From contig DASXNH010000116.1 in assembly GCA_036495195.1 (NCBI GenBank), positions 1 to 33,345 on the forward strand: a stretch of DNA of 33,345 nt. The letters are read 5' to 3'. The stretch comes from Palsa-872 sp036495195. GTDB lineage: Bacteria; Chloroflexota; Dormibacteria; Dormibacterales; Dormibacteraceae. The position numbers and the translations under genes are program-made. The notes beneath the pieces were generated by a model, which saw nothing but the letters and a program-made list of their open reading frames with translations, was not told the DNA's origin and did no database searches. Shown in pieces: positions 22,319-30,108 of the stretch (position 1 is its first letter; each line of letters opens with the position of its first letter).

Positions 22319-24604
22319 CTAGCAGCTGACCCAACTTGCCACCGAATCCCTCGCCGCCAGCCCTTGCCCGGCTTGCATCAGCTTGAGACATGCCTCCTTG
22401 GCTCCTTCCACAAGGTGCAGCGGTCCGATGCAGGATGGGCATCCCGCCAGGCATGGGCAGTCGCGCACGAGCGCCGCGCCTTGCTCGAGGAGATCTCGAT
22501 GCAGCTCGTACATGCGGGCGGCATAACCGACGCCGCCCGGATACATCTCGTAGACGGTCACCGTCGGCAGCCGGGTGGTAACGGAGCGCACCTCGGCCAC
22601 CGCGCCAAGGTCACGCGGATCGCACATCAACCGCAGGCTCGCGACATGGCGCAGCGTGTGGGCCATTCCCTGCAATCCCGCTTCGAGTGTCTCGCGCCCG
22701 AGGGTGCGCCACAGATCCTCGTCGACGGTGATCCAGTAGCCGGTGGTGTGGAGCGTCTGCTCCGGAAGGTGGATAGGGCCCGACCCGATGTTCTCGTGGG
22801 TGTGGAATTTGATCTTCTTGAACATGCTCGCGAGAGCGGTGATCTTCAGCTCGCCATGGTTTCGCGACAGCCCACCCGGATCCGGAGATGAAAAGGTGTC
22901 CAGGACCTGCACCGTGACCGCCGCGAGGGCGTCGGTGTAGTAGTCGACCTCGACGGGGTGGACATAAGCTTTCTTCTCCTCCCAGTCAAGGCGCTCGACG
23001 TGGTACTGCGCGCCCTCATGGAGGTAAATCGCCTCCTCGTGCAGCAGCACAGGCGCGGTGAACTGATCCATCTCGCCGATGACTTTCGGTCGCGGCTGGG
23101 AGGTGTCGATGATCACGACGTTGTCCGCGGCGATGCGGCGCAGGTGAATCTCGTCGGCGGGGAAGGCCTGCCGGCTCCAGAACCACCGGCCACCTGAGCG
23201 CGAAGCCGAGCCGTCCTCTTCGAACAGCTCGAGCAGCTCATGGACATCGGCGCGTCCGAGGCGCTCTTGGTCTTCGAACGGCAGCTCGAACAGGCCGGCC
23301 TGCAGGTGGCCCGCGAGCAGCAGCAGGTTGTCCGGATCGATGAGACCCTCCTCAGGATCCGAGCCGAGGAAGTATTCGGGGTGGCGGACGATGAACTGGT
23401 CGAGCGGCGAGCTCGATGCCACGAAGACGCCAACCGACCCTGACCGCCGCCCCGCCCTCCCCAGCTGTTGCCATGTCGACGCGATGGTGCCGGGATAGCC
23501 GACGAGGATTGCCGTCTGGAGGCTGCCGATGTCGATGCCCAGCTCGAGCGCATTGGTGCTGACCACGCCCGTGATCTCTGCGCTGCGCAGGCCAGCCTCG
23601 ATCTCCCTTCGATGCAGGGGCAGATAGCCGGCGCGATATCCGCGGACGCGCTGGGTGGCATCGAGCCTCGGGGCCAGATCCTGCCGGAGATAGCTGAGCA
23701 TCACCTCGACCTGCAGGCGGCTGCGGCAGAAGACGATCGTCTGCACCCCGCCACGGATCCATGGCGCCGCGATGCGGCGCGCCTCGAGCATCGAGCTGCG
23801 ACGGATGCCCATCTCGCGGTTGAGCAGCGGAGGGTTGTAGAAGATCAGCCGGCGCTCGCCGCGTGGCGCTCCGTTGCGCTCCACGAGCTCGATGTTGTCC
23901 TCCTCGAGCAATTTCTGTGCGAGCTGCAGCGGATTGGCGATGGTCGCTGACGTGCAGATGAAAGTCGGTTTCGATCCGTAGAAGGCACAGATTCGTTTCA
24001 GGCGCCGGATGACGTTCGCGACCTGGCTGCCGAAGAGACCGCGATACATGTGCAGTTCGTCGATGACGACGAAGTCGAGGCTCGAGAAAAGCCGGCGCCA
24101 GCGCGTGTGATGTGGGAGAAGGCCCGCATGAAGCATGTCGGGATTGGTCATGACGATGTGCCCGCCTTCGCGGATGGCCGTGCGACGCCCTGGCGACGTG
24201 TCCCCGTCATAGGTATCCACGCGAAGATCGATCGGCAGTCCGTGCTTGAGCGCGCTGAGCTCAGCCAGCTGGTCCTGGGCCAGCGCCTTGGTTGGAAAGA
24301 CGTACAGGGCCCGCCTTTCCGGGTGCTCCAACAACTGTTGAAGGACCGGCAGGTTGTAACAGAGGGTTTTCCCGCTTGCGGTCGGTGTCACCACGACCAG
24401 GTGCCGGCCACTGCGTACCGCCCTGTAAGAGTCGGCCTGGTGCGAATACAGCTGCGCGATGCCGCGCGATGCCAGCGCGCGGCCAAGCTCTGGCCGGAGA
24501 TCGTCAGGCAGCGGCGCGAACCGGGCGAACGACGCCGGGATCACGTGATCGAGGGTTACGTCCCCCTGGAAGTGGGATGAGACAAAGGTTGGAGACGTGA
24601 GCAT
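22319..24604 (-). CDS. mrfA: DEAD/DEAH-box DNA helicase with DUF1998 zinc-binding end, YprA/MrfA-like
   Basis: A 761-residue superfamily 2 helicase. TPTASGKT (73-80) is Walker A, DELH (182-185) the Walker B box, CTSATIANP motif III, and GIDIGSLQTAILVGYPG and QQLGRAGR motifs V and VI. The C-terminal DUF1998 region ends with VYEMYPGGVGYA and a cysteine cluster, DCPCLAGCPSC, the metal-binding set essential in B. subtilis MrfA. Together with the adjacent exonuclease gene this is the MrfAB pair, which acts in a nucleotide-excision-like repair of mitomycin C lesions independent of UvrABC in Bacillus. The promoter has a TTGACT/TAACGT pair 17 bp apart with a perfect LexA-type box in the spacer, which predicts induction by DNA damage. 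The ATG is at 24602-24604. Confidence 0.92.
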   Translation of the reverse strand: MLTSPTFVSSHFQGDVTLDHVIPASFARFAPLPDDLRPELGRALASRGIAQLYSHQADSYRAVRSGRHLVVVTPTASGKTLCYNLPVLQQLLEHPERRALYVFPTKALAQDQLAELSALKHGLPIDLRVDTYDGDTSPGRRTAIREGGHIVMTNPDMLHAGLLPHHTRWRRLFSSLDFVVIDELHMYRGLFGSQVANVIRRLKRICAFYGSKPTFICTSATIANPLQLAQKLLEEDNIELVERNGAPRGERRLIFYNPPLLNREMGIRRSSMLEARRIAAPWIRGGVQTIVFCRSRLQVEVMLSYLRQDLAPRLDATQRVRGYRAGYLPLHRREIEAGLRSAEITGVVSTNALELGIDIGSLQTAILVGYPGTIASTWQQLGRAGRRSGSVGVFVASSSPLDQFIVRHPEYFLGSDPEEGLIDPDNLLLLAGHLQAGLFELPFEDQERLGRADVHELLELFEEDGSASRSGGRWFWSRQAFPADEIHLRRIAADNVVIIDTSQPRPKVIGEMDQFTAPVLLHEEAIYLHEGAQYHVERLDWEEKKAYVHPVEVDYYTDALAAVTVQVLDTFSSPDPGGLSRNHGELKITALASMFKKIKFHTHENIGSGPIHLPEQTLHTTGYWITVDEDLWRTLGRETLEAGLQGMAHTLRHVASLRLMCDPRDLGAVAEVRSVTTRLPTVTVYEMYPGGVGYAARMYELHRDLLEQGAALVRDCPCLAGCPSCIGPLHLVEGAKEACLKLMQAGQGLAARDSVASWVSC

Positions 24605-24619
24605 TGATGCTGATGGCGG

Positions 24620-24648
24620 ACGTTAGCCGAACATGCGTTCGTAGTCAA
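24620..24648 (-). promoter_or_regulatory. Promoter of mrfAB
   Basis: On the minus strand: -35 TTGACT (24648-24643), 17-bp spacer, -10 TAACGT (24625-24620). The -35 matches consensus in five of six bases. The leader to the ATG is about 10-15 nt. This is the best-formed -35/-10 pair I found in the window. Confidence 0.65.
24628..24641. promoter_or_regulatory. LexA (SOS) box in the mrfAB promoter
   Basis: CGAACATGCGTTCG is a perfect inverted repeat, CGAAC-N4-GTTCG, identical in arms to the Gram-positive and actinobacterial LexA/DinR box. It sits wholly inside the 17-bp spacer between -35 and -10, where a bound repressor would block RNA polymerase. RecA-driven LexA cleavage would release it. Confidence 0.75.
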
Positions 24649-24677
24649 GTCATGGCCACCTCGGGGCGGGAGCCCGG

Positions 24678-26081
24678 TCACGTTTTGGAGGCTCTCCAGC
24701 GCTGGCCGGCGGACGTGTCGGTGACGGCGACTCCCATCGCAGCCAGCTCGTCCCGCAGCTCGTCAGCACGCCGAAAGTCCTTGGCGGCTCGCGCCCGCTC
24801 ACGACCTTCAAGCAGCTGCGCGGCGCCGGCCGGCAGGGTCAGATTGGGAGCCGATCGGTCGAGGTCGAGACCGAGCACCGGATCCCAGCGGCGCAGCAGC
24901 TTTGCCTTTTCTCTGGGAGCCAGCGCCGAGTGGGTCAGCTCAGAAACCAGGGCCATCGCGGCGGGCAGGTCCAGGTCGTTCGCGATGGCCGAACGGAATC
25001 TCCTCTCGAGGTCGTTGACCTCGCTTGGATTGCCGGTGGCATCGTCGCTCGCAGCGGACCATTCCCGCAGACGCTCTCTCAAGCCATGCAGGGCACGATC
25101 GGCGCCGGCGAGGCCGTCCTCGCTGAAGTTGAGCTTGGTGCGGTACTTGGCCTGCAGCGCGAGGTAGCGAAATGCAAGTGGGTCGAATCCGCGGTCCTCG
25201 AGCTCCCCGATCCGAAAGAAGTTGCCTGCGGACTTGGCCATCCGGGAACCCGACAGCATCAGAAATTCACCATGGAGCCAGCAGCCCACGACGGGGTGAC
25301 CGGTAACGCCTTCGGACTGCGCGATCTCCGCCTCGTGATGAGGGAAGACGTTGTCGGCGCCTCCCGTATGGACGTCGAATCGATCGCCAAGCAGTGCCAT
25401 CGACATGGCCGAGCACTCGATGTGCCACCCCGGAAACCCTGGGCCCCACGGGCTGGGCCAGACCTGTAGCCGGTGCTCGCCAGCCCCCTTCCAGAGGGTG
25501 AAGTCACCCGGATGATGTTTCCTCGGATCGACCTCGCCCCTCGTCCCCGCGAGCAGCTTGTCCGTGGTGTTGCGCGAGAGCCTGCCGTAGGCAGGGAAGC
25601 TGGCGATGTCGTAATAGACGGTCCCGTCCACTTCGTACGCGTGCCGCTTTTCGATCAGCCTGGCGATGAGCTCGACCATCTGAGGGATGAATTGGCTCGC
25701 GTGCGGATAGTGCGCGGCGGGCCTGATGTTGACGCTCGCCTCGTCCTGCATGAATGCGTCGGTGTAGAAGGCTGCGATTTCCTCAGGCGACTTTTTCTCC
25801 AGGCGCGCGGCCACGAGCATCTTGTCCTCGCCCCTGTCGAACGAGTCATCGGTAAGGTGGCCGACGTCGGTGATGTTCATCACCTGCTCGGTTTCGTAGC
25901 CGAGGTATTCGAGCGACCTCCGCAGCAGGTCGGCAAGCATGAAGGTCCGCAGGTTTCCGATGTGGGCATAGCGATAGACGGTCGGGCCGCATGAGTACAT
26001 CCGTACCAGCCCCGCCTGGTTCGGGATGAGCGGTTCCTTGGTCCGCGTCAACGTGTTGTACAGCCGGACCACGTCGGGCAT
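24678..26081 (-). CDS. cysS: Cysteine-tRNA ligase
   Basis: A 467-residue class I aminoacyl-tRNA synthetase that charges tRNA-Cys. CGPTVYRYAHIGNLRTF carries the zinc Cys and the HIGH motif (HIGN); FPHHEAEIAQSEG holds further zinc ligands; SGSRMAKSAGNFF is the KMSKS loop, here RMAKS. The Cys-tRNA synthetase C-terminal domain (ERARAAKDFRRADELRDELAAMGV) is present, which argues against the shorter, related mycothiol ligase MshC. The ATG at 26081 starts the usual MPDVVRLYNTLTR beginning; an in-frame ATG at 26111 would add ten unlikely residues. It diverges from the molybdopterin-binding gene across 18 bp. Essential, cytoplasmic. Assignment is firm. Confidence 0.96.
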   Translation of the reverse strand: MPDVVRLYNTLTRTKEPLIPNQAGLVRMYSCGPTVYRYAHIGNLRTFMLADLLRRSLEYLGYETEQVMNITDVGHLTDDSFDRGEDKMLVAARLEKKSPEEIAAFYTDAFMQDEASVNIRPAAHYPHASQFIPQMVELIARLIEKRHAYEVDGTVYYDIASFPAYGRLSRNTTDKLLAGTRGEVDPRKHHPGDFTLWKGAGEHRLQVWPSPWGPGFPGWHIECSAMSMALLGDRFDVHTGGADNVFPHHEAEIAQSEGVTGHPVVGCWLHGEFLMLSGSRMAKSAGNFFRIGELEDRGFDPLAFRYLALQAKYRTKLNFSEDGLAGADRALHGLRERLREWSAASDDATGNPSEVNDLERRFRSAIANDLDLPAAMALVSELTHSALAPREKAKLLRRWDPVLGLDLDRSAPNLTLPAGAAQLLEGRERARAAKDFRRADELRDELAAMGVAVTDTSAGQRWRASKT

Positions 26082-26086
26082 ATATC

Positions 26087-26092
26087 TATGCT
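26087..26092 (+). promoter_or_regulatory. -10 element for the molybdopterin-binding gene
   Basis: TATGCT lies 7 nt before the ATG at 26100. This supports that ATG as the start, because the in-frame ATG at 26088 would lie inside the hexamer. Confidence 0.35.
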
Positions 26093-26099
26093 GCCAGTA

Positions 26100-27089
26100 A
26101 TGAGGGCGCATCGACTCGGCTCAGGGGCAACGGCGGATGACGTGGCGGGGCGAGTGCTCGTCCACGACCTCGGCCCCGACCTGCGCAAGGGGACCGTGCT
26201 CACGGCCCAGCACCTGGCGCGTGTCCAGCAGGCGGGCGACGTTCATGTGGTCGAGCTGGAACCCGGCGACGTGCACGAGGACGTGGCGGCGCAACGGCTT
26301 GCCTCCGCGCTGACCAGCCCCGGCCTGATGGCGCAACCGCCGGTGCAAAGCCAGACGCGCCTGACCGCTGCGCGCCGCGGGCTGGTGCGCGTGCATGCAG
26401 ACCTGGTCGACGCCATCAACGCCCTTGGCTACATCTCCGTTTTCACCGTGATGGACGGCCAGGCGGTCGCCGAAGGTGAGGAAGTCGCGGGCTGCAAGGT
26501 CACTCCGGTTGCCGTGCCAGGCAACCTGATCGCGGCGGTCGAGCAGATCAGTCGCGAGAAGGGTCCGATCATCGAGCTCCTGCCCTTCATGCCGCTGCGC
26601 ACGTTCGTCGTCGCCACCGAGCGCCTCAAGCCGAAGGCGCGCGATCTGTTCCGCGCCGCCGTCACCGCAAAACTCGGCTGGTACGGGGCGGAGGTCGTTG
26701 GCGTGCGTGAGGTCGCTCGCACTGGCGAGGCGGTGGGCGTGGCCTACGCTGAAGCCACGGCGTTGGGCGCGCAGCTGGTTCTGTTCGCGGGCGCTTCCGC
26801 GATCGATCCGCTGGACCCGGCTTATGCCGAGCTCACCGCCGCAGGCGGACAGCTGCTCCAGCTCGGTGCGCCGATGCACCCCGGCAGCATGCTGTGGCTG
26901 GGCCGGCTCGACGAGGCGGCGGTGGTTGGAGTTGCGTCCTGCGCAGGCTTCGGCCGCTCGAGCTCTCTCGATCTCTTGCTTCCGTTCGTCTTCGCGTACG
27001 GGAGGGCCGACGCCGGAGACCTGAGGCGGCTGGGGCACGGGGGCCTGATCGAATCGGGCGCCGGCCGCCGGTTCCCGCCGTACTCCTGA
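26100..27089 (+). CDS. Molybdopterin-binding domain protein (MoeA/MobA-associated type)
   Basis: A 329-residue cytoplasmic protein. Residues about 160-310 resemble the MoCF-binding domain: a VVATERLKPKARDLFRAAV segment, GASAIDPLDPAYAEL, then GAPMHPGSMLWLG and VGVASCAGFGRSSSLDLLLPF, as in the molybdopterin-binding part that accompanies molybdenum-cofactor cytidylyltransferases. The N-terminal 100 residues contain GRVLVHDLGPDLRKGTVLTAQHL, the start of MoeA-like domains, and no nucleotidyltransferase domain is present. A role in handling, sensing or maturing molybdenum cofactor is inferred; the enzyme step is not clear, and no other molybdenum gene lies nearby. The start was chosen at ATG 26100 because of the -10 element at 26087-26092. 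Confidence 0.75.
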   Translation: MRAHRLGSGATADDVAGRVLVHDLGPDLRKGTVLTAQHLARVQQAGDVHVVELEPGDVHEDVAAQRLASALTSPGLMAQPPVQSQTRLTAARRGLVRVHADLVDAINALGYISVFTVMDGQAVAEGEEVAGCKVTPVAVPGNLIAAVEQISREKGPIIELLPFMPLRTFVVATERLKPKARDLFRAAVTAKLGWYGAEVVGVREVARTGEAVGVAYAEATALGAQLVLFAGASAIDPLDPAYAELTAAGGQLLQLGAPMHPGSMLWLGRLDEAAVVGVASCAGFGRSSSLDLLLPFVFAYGRADAGDLRRLGHGGLIESGAGRRFPPYS

Positions 27090-27097
27090 TCGAAACC

Positions 27098-27133
27098 GCG
27101 GCTGAGGACCGGGGGCGAACCCGGCCTGGCCGC
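27098..27133. terminator. Long hairpin between convergent genes
   Basis: GCGGC (27098-27102) pairs with GCCGC (27129-27133), AGG with CCT (27125-27127), and CCGGG (27109-27113) with CCCGG (27120-27124), around a GGCGAA loop. Thirteen pairs in all, with small bulges. It nearly fills the 48-bp gap between the molybdopterin gene stop and the DUF309 gene stop, so it could terminate both. No T-tract. Confidence 0.5.
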
Positions 27134-27137
27134 AACG

Positions 27138-27485
27138 TCAGGCTTCGGTCTTGATGATTGGCATGGTGAGTTCAGGCCAGGTCGGGCCGCTGATCGCGCT
27201 CAGATGGCCGTCGACCGCGTCGACCAGCGGCTTCAGCTGGACACCGCTGTGGGACGGCAGGTAGGGCCGGAGGTAGTCGGCGCCGCTCTTCCATTTGTTA
27301 ACCGCGCCGCGCCGGTTATGGCGCGTGTAGTGAAGGCAGCCGGCCGCGAGCTGGATCAAGCCCTTGTAGAAGCCCGATTCCGGGCCTTTGCGATCTGGCA
27401 TCCAGTCGCGCTCCCAGGCCTCGTGCGCCTCCCAGTAATGCCCGCGGTTGAAAAGGTCGATGCCTTCCTGAAGACCGGCCGTCAC
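27138..27485 (-). CDS. DUF309 protein
   Basis: A 115-residue helical protein of the DUF309 family. The family signature is clear: FNRGHYWEAHEAWERDW (12-28), with the H-E-x-W-E core, followed by FYKGLIQLAAGCLHYTRHNRRGA. These small proteins are widespread in bacteria and archaea and have no settled function; the conserved His and Glu residues suggest a binding or catalytic pocket between two hairpins. It starts with GTG at 27485, preceded at a suitable distance by ACGGGG, and converges on the molybdopterin-binding gene. It is divergent from the HD phosphohydrolase gene 42 bp away. Confidence 0.85.
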   Translation of the reverse strand: MTAGLQEGIDLFNRGHYWEAHEAWERDWMPDRKGPESGFYKGLIQLAAGCLHYTRHNRRGAVNKWKSGADYLRPYLPSHSGVQLKPLVDAVDGHLSAISGPTWPELTMPIIKTEA

Positions 27486-27515
27486 CGCTGGTTCATGCCC
27501 CGTTGACCATGTGGC

Positions 27516-27522
27516 GATAATC
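27516..27522. promoter_or_regulatory. Divergent -10 element (HD phosphohydrolase / DUF309)
   Basis: GATAATC gives GATAAT on the plus strand (27516-27521), 6 nt before the GTG at 27528. On the minus strand it gives GATTAT (27522-27517), about 31 nt before the DUF309 GTG, which has a GGGG ribosome binding site. GATAAT matches consensus in five of six bases. Confidence 0.45.
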
Positions 27523-27527
27523 GGTCC

Positions 27528-28913
27528 GTGACCGGCGCTCCGCTCGAATACTCCCGAGTCAATCTTTCAAGCGACCCCATCTATCGATACCTTCGCATTA
27601 CGAAGGGCGGTCGAGGCGGGGTGCCTGGTGAAGCCTCCGAGCGTGAGCTCCTGGATGGCGCCTGGTTGCAGCGGCTTCGCCGCATCCACCAGCTGCAGAG
27701 CGCGTGGTGGGTGTTTGCGACCGCCGAGCACTCTCGCTTCCAGCACGCGCTGGGCGCCATGCACCTGGCGGGCGAGTGGGCGCATCACCTCCACCCGACC
27801 CTCAGCGCGATCTGCAGCGACACGCCCTCGCTGGGATTGGTCGAAGAGACGATGCGTATCGCCGGGCTTCTTCACGACGTCGGCCACGGACCCTTCGGTC
27901 ACTTCTTCGATGAAAACTACCTCGATACGTGGGGGATAGATCACGAGGTGATCGGCCGTTCGTTGGTGACGGGTCCGCTGGCTCCGATCGTCAGCGCACT
28001 GGGCGCATCGCCAGGCGCCGATTTCGAGCCGGGCGAGCGGATCGATCCCAGGTGGGTGTCGTTCCTCATCTCGCCGGCCGAGCTCGAGGGTTTCCATGCT
28101 CCGCAGTGGCTCGCGGCCCTGAAGCCCGCGATGGTCGGTGCCTACTCCGCCGACAACATGGATTACGTTCCTCGCGACTCCTATATATGTGGCGTCGCCG
28201 CCGGGCCGGTCGACGTGCAGCGGATCATCCATTACTCCTTCATCTCTGAGCGGGGCCTGACACTCCATGCTCATGCGGCGGAATCGCTCTACATGTTCCT
28301 GAATGCTCGCCTCTTCCTTTACCACCAGGTTTATTTCCACCGGACTGTCAGGCGGATCGACCTGCAGCTACGGGAGGTCTTCCGTCCGACCCTGGAGCTG
28401 GTGCTGGGCGGCAATCCACTCGAGCGCATGCACCGCTACCAGGGGCTGACCGAATGGTCGCTGCTGTCGGAGGTGGACCGCTGGGCTGCCGGCGACGAAG
28501 ACGCAAGGAGACGCGAGCTGGGCCAGGCGTGGGCGGACGTGGTTGCCCGCAAGCTCAAGTGGAAGCTCATCTACCAGGGGCTGACCGACGCGCGTGAGAT
28601 CCCGAGCGGAGCCTTGAGCGTGACGCGTGAAGAGTTCGCTGCGCACATTCGCGAAAGGTTGCCGCAGCGCATGCGCGGTATCGAGTTCGAGGTCGACGTC
28701 GCCGCACAGGAATCGCGCGCGTTCAACCCGATGACCGAGACCGCGGACATCCTTATTTATGAGCCGCTGGAAGACCGTTACCAGCAGAGCCGCGTCCTCG
28801 AGCTTTTCCGGCGTCTGCCGGTCCGGATGGCGCTCTTCCGCATCTTCGCCCGCGATGACAGCCATGGACATGAGCTGATCAAAGCGGCGAACGAAGTCCT
28901 GGCTATCGCCTAG
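27528..28913 (+). CDS. HD-domain phosphohydrolase (SAMHD1/YwfO-like)
   Basis: A 461-residue cytoplasmic protein. The metal-binding set of the HD superfamily is complete: His73 (SRFQHALG), His116-Asp117 (LLHDVGHGPFGH) and Asp209 (YSADNMDYV). The order and spacing match the YwfO/SAMHD1-like group of dNTP triphosphohydrolases, whose N-terminus also begins DPIY.Y......LLD..WLQRLRRI.QL. Likely activity is hydrolysis of a nucleotide, perhaps dNTP or (p)ppGpp-like; the substrate cannot be decided. The start is GTG with GATAAT 6 nt upstream. The stop TAG shares bases with the stop of the convergent FmdB gene inside CTAG. Confidence 0.88.
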   Translation: MTGAPLEYSRVNLSSDPIYRYLRITKGGRGGVPGEASERELLDGAWLQRLRRIHQLQSAWWVFATAEHSRFQHALGAMHLAGEWAHHLHPTLSAICSDTPSLGLVEETMRIAGLLHDVGHGPFGHFFDENYLDTWGIDHEVIGRSLVTGPLAPIVSALGASPGADFEPGERIDPRWVSFLISPAELEGFHAPQWLAALKPAMVGAYSADNMDYVPRDSYICGVAAGPVDVQRIIHYSFISERGLTLHAHAAESLYMFLNARLFLYHQVYFHRTVRRIDLQLREVFRPTLELVLGGNPLERMHRYQGLTEWSLLSEVDRWAAGDEDARRRELGQAWADVVARKLKWKLIYQGLTDAREIPSGALSVTREEFAAHIRERLPQRMRGIEFEVDVAAQESRAFNPMTETADILIYEPLEDRYQQSRVLELFRRLPVRMALFRIFARDDSHGHELIKAANEVLAIA

Positions 28914-29182
28914 AAGTCGTCATCCCCGTAGCCACCGCCGGAGTCGTCGCCATCGCCGTCATCGTCGCCGCCCATGTCATCACCGCCGCCGAAGTCATCT
29001 CCGCCACCCCCGAAGTCATCGCCTCCATCGTCGCCTGACGAAACCGTGGCGAAGGTCGACACCAGCCGGTGCAGCGCCGGCTTGCCGCAATGAGGGCAGG
29101 TCGGGTCTGGCGATGAGAAGCTCGGAAGCAGCGCCGAGGACTTCTTGCCGCACTCCTCACACCTGTACTCATATATCGGCAC
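28910..29182 (-). CDS. FmdB-type zinc-ribbon protein with acidic Gly/Asp tail
   Basis: A 90-residue protein. Residues 1-42 are the FmdB/CxxC_CxxC_SSSS domain: MPIYEYRCEECGKKSSALLPS, then CPHCGKPALHR, one four-Cys zinc ribbon. Residues 50-90 are almost only Gly, Asp and Phe/Tyr, with DDFGGGGDDFGGGDDMGGDDD-like repeats, a disordered acidic tail that many family members lack or have shorter. FmdB proteins were named for a putative regulator of formamidase/amide genes, but the role of this common small family is not settled. The start is GTG at 29182. GATAAT lies 7 nt upstream. The stop overlaps the HD gene stop. Confidence 0.88.
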   Translation of the reverse strand: MPIYEYRCEECGKKSSALLPSFSSPDPTCPHCGKPALHRLVSTFATVSSGDDGGDDFGGGGDDFGGGDDMGGDDDGDGDDSGGGYGDDDF

Positions 29183-29185
29183 GCC

Positions 29186-29195
29186 TACGATTATC
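29186..29195. promoter_or_regulatory. Overlapping divergent -10 elements (FmdB / PLP dehydratase)
   Basis: The two start codons are 17 bp apart. The minus strand has GATAAT (29195-29190), 7 nt before the FmdB GTG. The plus strand has TACGAT (29186-29191), 8 nt before the GTG at 29200. So little room forces both mRNAs to be leaderless or the promoters to lie inside the opposite gene. Confidence 0.5.
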
Positions 29196-29199
29196 TGCC

Positions 29200-30108
29200 G
29201 TGATCGACATTGCGCGGATCAGGGCTGCAGCCGCGCGAGGGCGCCCGCACGTCATTCGAACCCCCTTGGTGCCGGTCGAGGGCGCCTCGCTCAAGCTCGA
29301 ATGTCTCCAGCCGACAGGCAGCTTCAAGGTGCGTGGCTTTTTCGCCGCCGCGCTGAACCTGCCAGCTGACCGGCTGCGCCGCGGCCTGATCACAGTCAGC
29401 GCGGGCAATGCGGCCCAGGCCTGTGCGTACGTCGCAAAAAAATTGGGGGTCCGCTGCCGCGTGGTGATGTACGACACGGCACCGGCCCTCAAGGTCGAAG
29501 GCGTGAAGCGGTGGGGCGCAAACCCAATCCTCATGCCTCGCGACGCGATGCTCGAATGGCTCGCGAATGAGGGATGGAAGTCGGAACCTGAATCCTTCAT
29601 CCATCCATTCGCCGACTCCGAGGTGATGGCAGGCCACGGGGGACTCGGGCTCGAGCTGTTGGAAGATCTGCCGGACGTGGCTCGCGTCATCGTGCCCGTG
29701 GGCGGCGGGGGTTTGATCGGCGGCATCGCGTCCGCGCTCAAAGCCGCGCGGCCTGACATCGAGGTGATCGGCGTGCAATCCGACGGCTACCCGCTGTGGG
29801 TTCGCTGCCTCGAAGCGGGCGGCCCGGTCAGCATCAAGCCAGACACCATCGCCGACGGAACGACGGCACCGTTCGACCCGCGCATGTTCGAGCTGTTGAA
29901 GGCGTGCGTCGACAGGTGGCTGACGGTTCCCGAGCCGCGGCTGCGCACAGCGATTGCCGAGCTGGCGTCGGCCGCCAAGGTGGTGGCGGAAGGCGCGGGG
30001 GCGCTCTCCTACGCGGCGCTCGAGCAGCTGGAGCCGGGGCCGCTCACCGTGGCAGTGGTGAGCGGCGGCAATATCGACCCGAAGCTGCTGGCCTCGCTCC
30101 TCACCTAG
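29200..30108 (+). CDS. Threonine/serine dehydratase-like PLP enzyme
   Basis: A 302-residue fold-type II PLP enzyme. LECLQPTGSFKVRGFF holds the Schiff-base Lys, SAGNAAQACAYVAKKLG is the Asn loop, and GGGGLIGGIASALK the phosphate-binding Gly loop. The order and length, without a C-terminal ACT domain, match catabolic threonine dehydratase or serine/threonine racemase-type proteins, which deaminate threonine to 2-oxobutyrate or serine to pyruvate. I chose the GTG at 29200, because the in-frame ATG at 29113 overlaps the FmdB gene on the other strand and adds 29 unlike residues. The TAG stop shares CTAG with the stop of the convergent membrane-protein gene. Confidence 0.87.
   Translation: MIDIARIRAAAARGRPHVIRTPLVPVEGASLKLECLQPTGSFKVRGFFAAALNLPADRLRRGLITVSAGNAAQACAYVAKKLGVRCRVVMYDTAPALKVEGVKRWGANPILMPRDAMLEWLANEGWKSEPESFIHPFADSEVMAGHGGLGLELLEDLPDVARVIVPVGGGGLIGGIASALKAARPDIEVIGVQSDGYPLWVRCLEAGGPVSIKPDTIADGTTAPFDPRMFELLKACVDRWLTVPEPRLRTAIAELASAAKVVAEGAGALSYAALEQLEPGPLTVAVVSGGNIDPKLLASLLT

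Noticed and set aside
22251..22391. Longer mrfB start at the ATG 22391
   Set aside because: It would overlap the helicase coding end by 73 bp and add 47 residues of low-complexity, non-conserved sequence.
26121..27038. A 305-codon open frame on the minus strand
   Set aside because: Antisense to the molybdopterin-binding gene, which has recognisable motifs. The translation shows shadow composition (Arg, Gln, His, Ala).
28920..29035. Repeated GTCATC/GCCGCC units as a tandem repeat or CRISPR-like array
   Set aside because: The repetition is explained by the DDFGGG-type codons of the FmdB tail. There are no spacers of constant length.
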